A stretch of DNA of 64,000 nt from Dioscorea cayenensis subsp. rotundata (lineage: Eukaryota; Streptophyta; Magnoliopsida; Dioscoreales; Dioscoreaceae). Position 1 is the first letter of the stretch, and every line of letters starts with the position of its first letter. Below, piece after piece: positions 35,301 through 47,400 of this stretch. The translations under genes and the position numbers were made by a program. The notes below the pieces were generated by a model that was given only the letters and a program-made list of their open reading frames with translations, ran no database searches and was not told where the DNA came from. Where the stretch lies: NCBI RefSeq assembly GCF_009730915.1, contig NC_052486.1, positions 23,630,137 to 23,694,136 on the forward strand. Direction: 5' to 3'.

Positions 35301-38300
35301 TAATGGAGAATGTGGTTGATATTTTAAGGTTTGCAAAGGCTGCACTTGGGAGATATGCTCTAAGTCGTTTGGTTTTTATGAGTTACCAAGCCAGGCTGGG
35401 GATTATGGCTGCTGGTTGCTATGGGCTTCCTCAATTTCGTTTGCGCACATTCATATGGGGGTGCCATCCTCAAGAGGTACATTACTGATTTCTAGCAATT
35501 TACTGTTTTTGTCTTTGCTTTATTATTGTCCTTAACCTTTCAGCGACTACCCCAATTTCCACTTCCCACCCATGAAGTGATTTTGAGATGTGGCACTCCA
35601 GTTGAGTTTGAGGTACCCCCAATGATCCATTACATGTTCACTTTATCTGGTTCATTTATATGCATATATGGGATCTTTAAGCTTTGAAGTCAAGTTATGA
35701 GCATGTTTCTGTTCTAATCATAAATGGTTAACTATTCCAGATGTTGCTTGTTTACTGTATAGCTCTTTAGAGTAGCTATTATGCATCAATGTACTTTTCC
35801 TGACATAGTTTCATGCTCTAAAGTTTTTTGTTGACTTTGTCCTAAAATTATGCTCCACATATGTATACATTTTTTTAAGCACTAAATTATAACTTCTATG
35901 TTATTTATTTACCGGTTAAGAATTTATCGTTTTGTTTCACATTGGATTGTTGAAGCCAATGCATTTTAACAATGCAGCATCTATTTTATTTTTGTCTTTT
36001 TGTCACTTTATTTTATTTTTATTTTCTTTGGGAAGTATGGAATTTTGAGAAAAACTGATGAAAACATGAGAAAACTGATGTAAAACTGAATTCAATAGTC
36101 TAAATAGAATTGCTTTACAATGGCCGGGTGCAAGGCATTTTATGCAGTAAAGAAAAAGCTATTTCTAGAAAATATTGATGAAAAACTATTCTGAGTAATT
36201 TTCTTGATTCTAAATATTACAGATAATATTGTACAAATTTGTTGAAGTCAATCTGTAGGAGTTATACGAGTTTCCTAAAGAGAAACTTTCCCAAAAAAAC
36301 CAAGATTTTCCAACACTCCCCCTTAAACCGTTGAATGAATATCCTCCATTCCTAGCTTGTTTATCACTTCCAGAAATCCAACACTAGACAATCCTTTGGT
36401 GAGTATATCTACTAGTTAACCCCCAGTAGGAACAAACAGCGTGCATATTATGCTAACTTTTCCTTGATGAAATGCCTATCCACATCAATGTGATTCTCAT
36501 GGCCATGTTGCACCGGGTTGTGTGCATATTGATGGGTGATTTATTCTCACAATAGAGCCTTATTGGAGCTTCCCACTTAAGCTGCAAGTCCTTCAAGATT
36601 ATTTTCAGCCATAGTAGTTCACAAATTCTGAGTGCCATTGCTCTAAACTCTGCTTCTGCATTGGATCTTACAATGCCATTTTGCTTCTTACTTCTCCAAG
36701 TGACTAGATTACGACCTAGAAATGTGCGACAGCCCGATGTAGATCTCCTGTCAACCATGGATTCTGCAGAGTCAGCATTTGTATAAACTTCAGGACTCAG
36801 TTCCTTTTGTTCTTGAATAAAATTTCTCTTCCTGGTGCCCTTTTTAATTATTGTCAGGATTCTATTCAGAGCTCTAAGGTGCAAGTCCTTTGGATTATGC
36901 ATAAATTGATAATTCTATGCACATATGCTATGTCCAGCCCTGTATGGAATAAGTTAATCGACTTTCCCACAAGTCTCTGGTACATGCCTCTACCAATGGT
37001 TGCATCTTCTTGAGCTTCTCATAACCAGTTATTGGACTCAATTTTTTTGGTTCTTAAAAAGAAACAATTTGAAAAGGTTCAATTGTACGAAATGAATTTC
37101 TAGATCCAGACATTCCTTAATAGTAAAGCAAGTTAAAAAAAAACAGAATTCAGTTTTGGAGATGTCTATAATTCATTAATGGACAATAAGCATACAAACA
37201 AAAAGGAAGAAATTACATGTCGACGACAAACAAATTTTTAATAGAGATGTCAAAATTGAAAGACTTATCCATTTTTTTATTTATTTGATTTTTATTAATA
37301 AAATACGCCTTGTCTTCTATATTGTGTGTCAGTGTGTTGTCTACTGGTTTGCACCCAAGGTTGCCTGTTTCAGTCAGCAAGTCCATCACATATTGTTGCT
37401 GAGAGATAAGAATTTCTTGTTGAGAATGAGCAACTTCAATTTCAAGGAAGTATTTTAGTCTCCCAAGCTTGTTAATATCAAATTCCTTTACAAGCTGCTC
37501 CTATGAGTCTTCAATTCCTAGATAGCATCACCTGCTATGATAATATTGTTCACATAGATTAGTAAGATAGTCACTGCCCATGAAGTTGAATGTTTATAAA
37601 TAGTGTGTCATCACCCTGGCTTTGTTTGTGCTCTATCCTTATCATAGCTTTGGTGAACCTTCCAAATGAAGCTTTTACAAAGCTTAAAATAAAATAAATA
37701 AAAGCTTACGTACCAGTTCAAGTTTTGTTTCTGAAGTGGACCAGGTGCAATCTCCACATATATTTTCTCATGTAGACCTCCATGTAAGGCATCGTTCTAT
37801 AAATCAACCTGATGCAATTTCCAGCCATAATTTACAGTCATGGACAATGAAACCCTCACAGTATTCATTTTGGCCACAGGAGCAAATATCTGTAGATAAT
37901 TGAAGCCATAGGTTTGAGTGTATCCTTTGACAGCCAACGTTGCCTTATACTGCCCAAGAGTGCCGTTTGAATTATACTTAATTCTGTAGACCCATCTGAA
38001 TCCAATTGCTTTCTTCCTCTTTAGCAGTTTTACCAAGACTCAGGTTTTGTTCTTTTCAAGCAATTCCATCTCAAGCTTCATAGCAGGTACCCAATTCTCA
38101 TCTCCCAATGCTTCAAATAATGTTTTTGGGATAGGAATGGTATTTAAGCTAGAAAGGAAGGCTCTGTGTTTATGGGATAGGTACTTGTACGATATGAATT
38201 AGTACATAGGGTGTTTTGAACAGTTTCCGCTTCCTTTTCTTAAAGCTATCTAAATATCTAAGTCTTCTAGTGTGTGTGTGTGCATAGGGTGTTTGACTTG

Positions 38301-41300
38301 TTTAATATGATGCTTTGATTTTAAGTACTTTTGTTTACTTTTTGAATCAAAGAGAAGTACTTTTATGGTAAAAGTTATTTAAACATGAATTTCAAGATTA
38401 TGAAGGGCTTATTAAATGAGTATTTTAAAAGCAAGAAAAATTAAGATTTTAATTACAAAAGCGTTTTTGACCCACCAGTCTCATAGAAGTCACAGGTTCT
38501 AAACCAGCCCGGCTGAGGTAATGACAGCCCTATAATAGGGGTTTGGTTGCAAAAGTGTTCTAAAGAGAGATAAATTTTGGCTCATTAATTTATAGATGTT
38601 ATGAGGACATTGACTGCAAATAACTCAATGGCTAAGGTTACATTTGGAATAAAAGTTTGGCTTACAGCTTCCAGATAGGAGCTTATATCTAAAAGCTAAA
38701 AGTTTGAGCTTTTCAGTAACAATGTTTTCAGATTTAAAAAGCTGATGCATTTTTATCAACTTACAGTCAAATATCAGTATTAAGTGCTGGAAGAGCTTTT
38801 ACAATGATCAAATAGTTGTTTTTTAGCTACTGGTGTGCAATGCCAAAGTCAAACATACCCTTAGATAATCAACCTCCCATTCCAAGATGATTGTGTTTAT
38901 GATACTAGCTGATGGAAGAATTGTTTATTCCTTATTTCATTGAATCACCTATGATTTTCTTAGGTTTGGCTGGAAAATACATTTATTTTGTATTACAGTG
39001 TAACATCGTTGGGTATGATGAAGGCCAATCACGGGTTCTGGAAAAAGCGCTTGTTCTTGAGGACGTCCTTTCTGATCTTCCTGCAGTAAGGCAACTAACT
39101 TTTTCTTGCCTATCCCTCTTGAGAATTAAATCAGTTTTGTCTTACAGGTTTCCAACAATGAAGTTCGTGAGCAGATGCCTTATGGAAGTGTTCCACGAAC
39201 AGAGTTTCAAAAGTACATCAGAACACCGAAGCTTGGTGGTGGGTCAGTTTTAGTGATATTAAATTTTATTCAAAGAAACAAATTATAATTTCTTCTTGTG
39301 TATGTTTTTTCTTGTCAGTTTTTGTGATGCATATTCATCCAGGGCAGCTCCATTTGTTTTTGAGGGTTGAAATGGCTTTTCTAGATTTTTCCTTGTTACA
39401 CTGTATTTTAAAGAATAATGCGTGATAAGTACAGTAAGCTGATTTAGAAACTAATCCATCACTGATGGAAATACAACAGGCTTTTGTTAATTTGGCAAGT
39501 TTTAATGACAGAATAATGGTGGATATATACACAAACAGAGAAGAAGAAACTAGAGTATGAGATTATTATAACTCAATCCACAGTCATATACCTGGAACCT
39601 TGAAAGTAGACTGCACATGACATAATTTTTAGGGGGAGTAAGTTTAGTGTCACATTGTCGAATATAGACATTCTTTCTTTGCTACATTATGACACTTCCA
39701 GCAAGCAAGCTACTTTGAGTGAACTCGAATACTTTGTTCGTCTTTTCTCTCATTGGACATGGAACATAATTGATGAGTAGGTGGTAATTTTGGTCTAAGT
39801 ATGCCTGGCTTGCATGCTTGATATGTTATGGCATCATTTAATGCGCTGTGAACATCATCATTTTGTACGACCACATTTTGTTTTTTATACGATAAAATCC
39901 TTTTGTCTGTTCAAAACTTATATAAACTTGATAAACTGCTACATTTCCCTTCTATGCAATAAAGTTCTTTAGTGTTCTTTAAATTGCTTTGTGTTTATGG
40001 TGTAAACAGTTTTGTTCGTTTGACAATTTTTTGAAATGCAGTGGGAAAAAGACACAACAGAGCAGATGCTTTTCATAGTCTTTTATATGATCATCGTCCT
40101 CTCCCTCAAAATGAGGATGACTACCTAAGAATTTGTGAGATCCCTCGGAGAAAGGTGGTTTTTTAGTTTTGAGCAATGTAAACCAACAGGACGTTTGAGT
40201 GCTCGAGTTCATAATTTGTATCATATAATCATTCAGGGAGCAAGTTTCAGGGACCTCCCTGGTGTTATTGTTGATTCCAACAACACTGCTCAGCTTGATC
40301 CACAAATGGAAAGGGTGCTTTTGCCATCTGGAAAGCCATTGGTAAGGCATTGTTGATTTTTCAGTCACTTATTGTCTCTTATTATTTCCAGTTATGGGGT
40401 TTTTTTTTTTCTTGCGGTATCAACCAGTTGTAGAATTTTTGGCATCATATATGTTTGACTGATGTGCTGTATTAGTTTATGCTTGAACCTTTGAATCCTT
40501 TTAACTGTTAGAGCTGATTAGAGTAACTATTTTTGGAAAACTTGGCTCAAACCTTCATTAGATGCCAGCATTCTCTTCATGTCAGAAATGGCTCACTTGT
40601 CTCCTCCTTGAAAATTCAATTATTAAACTAACTTCAGCTGGTGCTTTCTGTAGAAGTGATCACTGTAACATCATAGACATGTAGAGATCCTCTTAAAGAA
40701 AAAAAAATTCCTTTAAGTTGCAGCACATTTTAGAAAAACTAATTTATTTGCCTCCATCCAAAATTTACTATCCCCTAAAGACAGACTGCTTTGCTGGAAA
40801 TAAGCAAAGACAGCTCATTTAGAGCTAGAAAAATTTGAAACTGATCCACCTCTGCTCTTAATACCATTGGATATTAAGCTTTGAAAGGATTTCAGTACGA
40901 GAACAATGAATGGGATTAAGGTGGGATTTTCTTGTTCTATTTCTTTTCAACAGGTTCCAGATTATGCCATTAATTTGCGGCAAGGAAAAACTTCAAGGTG
41001 CGACTCTACTGGAGAAGCCAAAACATATTCACTGTTGTTTATGGCCTTGACTATGTTATGACTGTTCATATAAATCACAGACCTTTTGGCCGCCTATGGT
41101 GGGATGAGACAGTAGCAACTGTACTGACTGCTCCAGATACTCACTACCAGGTATGGGCATGGTTCAGAATCACTTCATGATCATTCCTTCGTTTGTGGAC
41201 TTGAAATAGTTAGCCTTTGATGCTTAAGGTTATAATACACCCTGAACAAGATCGTGTCCTTACTATTCGGGAATGTGCAAGAGTGCAAGGGTTTCCTGAT

Positions 41301-42655
41301 TACTATAAATTCCGTGGCACAATCAAAGACAGGTACTCTACGACTACTAATTGCTCTTTTATCATTTCGAGAATGTGAATAAGCATCCTCAAAAAAGAGT
41401 TGATTTTGTTGAGGGCTTTTTCAGTAGAGGACTAATTAAACATCAGGTTCCTTTTTGTTAGAGTGCTCATAACAAACACTATTACAACCACGAAGATGTT
41501 CTTAAGATTTATTGGCAAGTGATATAACTTGGCGAGACAGCTTTTTCATAGGTCGTCTCCGGACAAAATGGCTTCACTACCATAAGTCTGAGTATTTTAA
41601 GAAGAGAGAGGAGCAATTTTTTTAGAATTTGTGATAACCACCCAAACAAAGCATTGTAGCTTGCTAGATATTTTGGCTCTATTGTATTGTTCCTTGATGT
41701 TAAAAGCAAGCTATGCGGACAAAATTCCAAGAGGAGCTTCTCCTAGAAAATATCAAGAGCGAGGCCATTATACTGTATGCAGGTAGGTCACTTTGAAAAT
41801 CAGTGTTAATTGTAGGATTAGTATAAACTTACTGATTTTTGTTTAAAGTATACACTTATCTTTTATCATCTTATAGTTCTCTAATCTTGAAAGGCCCCAT
41901 GTATGGTATGGTAGGGTATGATAGCCCTCTGTGAAATTTTGTCCTGCCTCCTTTAGCACAGAAAGAAACTTAGTATGTTAAATTTGGTTTGTCTGCAATT
42001 AAAGCACCTGGATGTGCTTGCAGATATCGTCAAATTGGAAATGCTGTTGCTGTCCCAGTTGGTCGAGCTTTGGGTTATGCATTGGCCTTAGCATGGCTAA
42101 AGCAAAGCGGAGCAGGGCCCCTCATGACCCTTCCTCGCAAATTCTCATACTTGCACACTCTACGGCCTCTGGGAGAACCATCATCTGAATTTGAACTGTG
42201 AGTTTGTTCCTTAATGCTATAAAACTTATGTTTAGAGGACTAACTTATGCTTCTTCATCAATGTAGTTATTCTTTCTGAATATCATACCTTTATTTTATC
42301 AGGATTGTTTTTTTTCTCTCTCAAATCCCATATTGTTATTTCATCTTCTTCAGGCATGACCATCAGGAACCGCAGGTGGAAAAAACTGCCTGCAAGAATT
42401 CATCAACTGAGCAAATTGAGTTGGAATCATTTGTAAGTTATCATTTAGATTTTAAAAATTCCTTCTAATACATAAGTGCATTTTCTTTTAGTAAATAGTT
42501 TTAATAGTTGCAACTGCTTTGCTTCATTGTTGCAGTGTGCCGAAGTTCATCAACATGTAAACATTCTTATAAGAGAACTCAAAGATGTAGAATTAAGTCC
42601 AGATGCTATGGATAGCATAAACAGGCTGCTCGCTATTGGCAACACTAAAATGTAA
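29328..42655 (+). CDS. CMT2: Chromomethylase (BAH - methyltransferase - embedded chromodomain), CMT2-like
   Basis: 23 exons: 29328-29789, 30789-30823, 30919-31021, 32049-32156, 32277-32396, 32538-32631, 33426-33637, 33753-33818, 33899-34144, 34779-34837, 34926-34992, 35147-35476, 35544-35612, 38999-39085, 39148-39238 (donor may be 3 bases earlier), 40042-40154, 40237-40341, 40954-40997, 41081-41150, 41229-41332, 42024-42197, 42354-42432, 42536-42655; 985 residues. After [11 protein letters not shown] comes a BAH domain, then motif I ([13 protein letters not shown]), a chromodomain ([17 protein letters not shown]) between motifs I and IV, catalytic [10 protein letters not shown], motif VI (LMENVVD), the motif VIII region ([11 protein letters not shown]) and motif X ([12 protein letters not shown]). 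The protein methylates non-CG cytosines at H3K9me2 chromatin. [21 protein letters not shown] and [15 protein letters not shown] favour CMT2 over CMT3. The N-terminus is short for CMT2, and about 65 residues extend past the usual end. All catalytic motifs are intact. Confidence 0.9.
36040..38270 (-). mobile_element. Truncated Ty1/Copia retrotransposon in CMT intron 13, antisense
   Basis: On the minus strand, 38270-37800 encodes the start of reverse transcriptase ([20 protein letters not shown], then [37 protein letters not shown]). 36902-36453 encodes Copia RNase H ([20 protein letters not shown], then [44 protein letters not shown]). A polypurine tract AAGGGGGAG (36316-36324) leads directly into TGTTGGAAAATC, the start of the 3' LTR at 36315, which runs to about 36040. 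The catalytic FVDDM-type block and all of gag, protease and integrase are missing or broken, and stops interrupt the frames. No 5' LTR is visible, so it is a 5'-truncated relic. Confidence 0.8.
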
Positions 42656-43811
42656 GACGATGGCCCTGGGAAGGTTGTGCTTTCTTGGAAATGAACTCTT
42701 TAAAAAGTTCACCAGATTCTTAGGGGGACTCAGGCATTACTAAGCCACTGATGAACTTTCGACCATTTTCTTTCTAATTGGCAAGACAGGGAGCGCTTTT
42801 TCTGGCGTCGGCATTCCAACTAACATGATCAGCGTTTTAACCTGTTTGCATTTATAGATTTTGGGTTTAGAAGTATGAACCATGCTTGATTTTCGACTGG
42901 AGGGAGGAATGAAGTATCAACCCTCCACTGTCCACTGTCCAAATTTCTTAGTTTGTAACCAAAGATGTGAAAGCAATTTGCTTTTACATGATTTGTACGT
43001 AATTATTAACAATGATTTGCTTATTTCTAAATTGTTCTTTTTAAGTTGATAATTAATTTCTGAATTATGATTTTTTTTTCATGTTATTGATGATGTGGTA
43101 TTATATCTGTTTAATATATTATTTAGTTTTTAATTCAGTTTTTGTATTAGGAAAAAATTCAAAATAAATACACTTCTGCTAAAGTAATCATATTTCTGTA
43201 ATTCTGCAATAAAAATAGATATATTTATGTATTCTCTGAATTAAAATAATAAATTTTTAGCTTATGAGCTCAAATGAATTTTGTTCATAATTTCAGGACC
43301 ACTTAGTTTTAACTTTGAACTTTATTTTAAGAAAAGTTTGAGATATATTGCAGTCCACTCTACCCAAATTTTTATTGAACCCATTTAAAAACACCTACTG
43401 GGGTTTGGGCTTTTTACCATGGATGCCCATACTATTAATTAACTAATTATATAATAATAATTATTATTATTAAAAATCTTTAGGTAGGCTATCTTAATTT
43501 AAACGCGTCTTTTCTGATTTTACGCTTTAAATTTTTGAGAATACATGGACAAACTTTATGCCACTTGCTCACTGGTTTTTCTTGTCACGCGCGCTTATCA
43601 TCATCAAAGATCTTGGATAAGTTTGGGCATATTGTACTGTTACAATACATCATGCATCTGGTATTCTCCCAACTTTGTACCACCACATCAGCTGCACTTA
43701 CCCAGTGCAACTGATGATGCATGATGCCATTGTTTTCAACAAATCAACATTTGGCTTTTCCTGTTAGCTCTCCCATTTTATAAATTTCCAGATCTACAAG
43801 ACTCTCCTCTT

Positions 43812-43863
<52 letters not shown>

Positions 43864-44451
43864 ATTTAGTTTTGCCACACAACTCTGCTTCATATCCAGT
43901 GGTTGTTGTACCATGATTCTCTCTTGCACTGTGAACTGATGAGCATCTTCGACATTTCCCTTTCTTAAAAGAAAAACATGAGACCTGATGGACCAAACAG
44001 GACAACCAACAAAGAAGCCGCATCATAGACCCATGTATAAGGAGTGCGTCCGCAAGGCAAGTATTTGAATGATGCTCGAGAATTACAAACTTCGATCCCC
44101 CTACATAGAAGAACGCATTGTATTTATAGTCAGGCAATGGCAACTGATAGTTAAAACAAATATTAAGAAATGCTTCACTGATCCGTACATTAGAAAATGA
44201 CATGGTTATACTATCCGACAGCAAATTTCTAAAGAATATGAAATTCTGTATGATTACATTGCATGCAATTTGAGAGGGGGGTGGGGTTTAATAAGCAAAC
44301 CCATCAACAAATTGAAAAGACTGAGGTAGCTTACTGTTTGAAATCAATTGAGAAGGATAAAGGGGTAGGAAAGCAAACATGGCAGACAATTACAGCATGG
44401 TATTGTAATTTCTTTTATAACTGTGAAAGAGAAAGGACATTCACACTCACA
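42656..44451. other. Intergenic between convergent CMT2-like and CDKE1 genes
   Basis: Contains the two 3' UTRs and AT-rich sequence, with a TAATAATTATTATTATTA run near 43450-43472 and a perfect CCAG repeat. The long minus-strand open frame across that repeat encodes only GWLA repeats and is an artefact of the tetranucleotide. No gene is supported. Confidence 0.6.
43812..43863. repeat. Perfect (CCAG)13 tetranucleotide microsatellite
   Basis: Thirteen uninterrupted CCAG units, about 590 bases downstream of the CDKE1 stop codon. The absence of interruptions suggests recent slippage and probable length polymorphism. Confidence 0.95.
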
Positions 44452-47400
44452 TTAAAACCTTCTTTTTTGTTGAGGGTACCCAGGATTTTGCATGCCCATT
44501 GCCGGATCCTTCCTTCTCAGCTGTTCCAGAAAGGAAAAGGTACATTAAGAACAATGAAGAAATACATGAGCAAAGATAGTTGAAACAACGACAGGAATTA
44601 TGTACCTGCTGTGGATGGGCCTGTCCTGCAGGACCTCGCTGCATAGGAATACCGCCAGGATTTAGGTTCATGCCAGCTTGGGAAGGAATATTAAAAGCAG
44701 CCATGCTGCCAACTGGCATCCGTTGCATGCCTACCATAGAAATCTGCCGAGGACCAGGCCTCGGTCCAGCCATAGATTGTGCTGTGACACCCCCAGGAAT
44801 TGCATTTGCTGACATCTAAATCCAAAAGAAAGATCATGAGCCAAAAAACAATCATAGTGGAAGTTAAGGACAGTTTTTATATGTGATCCAAAAAAATCAC
44901 GAACAAAAAAAAAGTTCACAGTCCATAGTAAAGATATTGTTTTTAATGTGATGCAGTACTTTCATAGCTAATGTCCAACAAGTTTATGCTGAGATTAATA
45001 AAATTCTTGCTCATTTTAGAACCCTGACAATGTGGCAAGCATCAAAAGTAGGTTGAAGTAATAACCACAAAAGTCAAGAAAGAAATTTACCCAAATGAAC
45101 TATGTGATTTTCATATTTTATTAATAAGAAATGCTGCACTAATTTCACAATTGAACTTAAGTTTGGAAATGCTTCAATACCGGCTGTTGGACACTAGCTG
45201 TCCCTTCAAAATCAGTAGTTGTGTCAACTGGACGAGCAGGATAATTGACAGCTTTCTCTCCTGGCTGGGATGTTACGAGTGCACTGAGCATCCACACAAT
45301 ATTTAGCAGGTTAAATATGTAATAATACGGCAAAATGCATCTTAATTTTATTCTAATTTTCTACTTCAGGAAATATTTCAATCAAGAATTTTCAGTGAAC
45401 TGCTGATGATATCTGGAATGTCGTCAAAATAGTTCTTGCTGGTCATCAGCAATCAAAACTTTGAAAAGTATATGAGCCAAAAATTTACTTACTTGCGCCC
45501 TGGAAGAGGATCAAGTCGGAAGTACCTAAAGACAATAAGTAAATTAGTGTTCACAAAGCAACAAACAACTAGAAATGATTACACATTTAAGAGGACTAAT
45601 CTAGATTGAACTTGATAAAATCTGAGATGGCGAGCCCTAATAGGCTAGAAAAATCACAGAAGTAGGTGGCCTAAGCGATTATTAATATTGTCTCCTAGCA
45701 CACCCACTGATCATTGATGATAGCTTTCAGAAAGATTTTTTTCCACATCATAAGATTTTAGCATATTTTTTGTTTGCTATAAGCCCAATATTTCAAGGAA
45801 TTATTGGACCCTAGAACCAGGAAGAAAAACATTTGAAGATAATATCTGATGCTACTCAATTTTATAATTCACTTTTATGAGCATCTTGCTTGCTGAACAA
45901 GTAAATCTGTAAACAAATAATACTGATGATGATGGACAGCCACTTACTCATGCTCCAAAGCTTGTGCAGCAGATATGCGCTTTCGAGGGTCATATCTACC
46001 AGAGGAAAGTGAAAAAATTACTAACTCATAAGTAACTTTGCAGTGCATGAAGGAAATACTTAGTAACAATTAATGATTAAGCAAAAGCGATGGCTACATA
46101 ATGATGAAGGACAGCCCACATACTGCATACTAGTTTGATAGTTCTTTGATGTATCTAAGTGCAAAAATAGATAACTATAGGAAAAAAAAAAGCAAGACTA
46201 CAAGACATGTATAAAATCAAATTTCAAAATAAAACTTTCCATATTAATTCGTTCCTACAGAATCTAAGAACCATGCAGGACTGGTAAAAGGAACCCATTG
46301 AAGAATTTAAGAATGTTAGTAATTAGTCAGCCTTCTACAAGAGAAAATGAAACCGAGTTAAATAATGTTTGCGGTTTGCTGTGGCCTTCCATGTTCAAGG
46401 CCTCATTGCATCCGTTTAGCCTAATCAAATGTTTGGATGAAACCACACACCCATGAGGCTCAGGAAGGTAGACATCAAATTCATGTAATATGAGACTTTC
46501 AGCAATAAAATTCATGAATACAAGAGGAAACTATAAAAAATAAATGAAAAGAAAGAAACAAAATAAAATAGGCATTGGGGGCAATAGCAATATTATCTTT
46601 GTTGTTTGAATGCAATGTCATTTTTTAGCAGTATAACCGTACAATATCAAATTCAAAATGCTAGTGAAATAGTTCCACTGATGAGCTTTCTTAATCAAGT
46701 TTGCGCTCCAGGAATATGATAAGCGTAAGATATACTAATAATTCCGTCTGTTTGGACTGACAGAAAAATCCATCTGTAAGATGCTATCAATAACTGTTAA
46801 TTGTTGAACTTATAAAGATGCCCTCCTATCACATTTTTATCAACTTTGATGGAAAAAGTTAGGTATTTATGTACAGAAACAATAGATAATCAAGCACTTC
46901 AATTTCTTGTTGTGAAACAGAAATACTGATAACCTTTAGTTCTAAATTTTTTACTATGCAAGTAAACTGGGTCAATAATCTGCCATGTTACAGCTCTCAA
47001 ACATAAAAAAAAAATGATGCTTGCATAGATTTTTGAATTTTTTTTCCTTAAGACGTATGGTTGCCATAACTGTTTGAAACTGATGACAATGTACCTCAGA
47101 CCAACAAAATGCTTGTGCTAAGGTCAAAACATTATCATCCTAGACTTCCAAATATTCAAGAAGTGTGAAAACTAAACATATTTATTGAAGCCATAACATA
47201 CTCGAGCATCTTTGAAAGGAGATCATATGCAGGGCTCTTCTGAGGCAAATGCACATAACTATGGAGACCAGCGTTGTCACTGCAGGAGAGAAAATTAAAA
47301 CTAACTTTACTTGAAAATCAAATAACAGTATGATCTTTAAGAGGCAGAGGGTGGCATTTCATACTATTTATGTCCCTGGATATGCTGTAGATCAGTTTGC

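Noticed and set aside
43744..44224. Overlapping minus-strand frames with GWLAGWLA repeats
   Set aside because: Translation of the (CCAG)13 microsatellite; no coding signal outside it.
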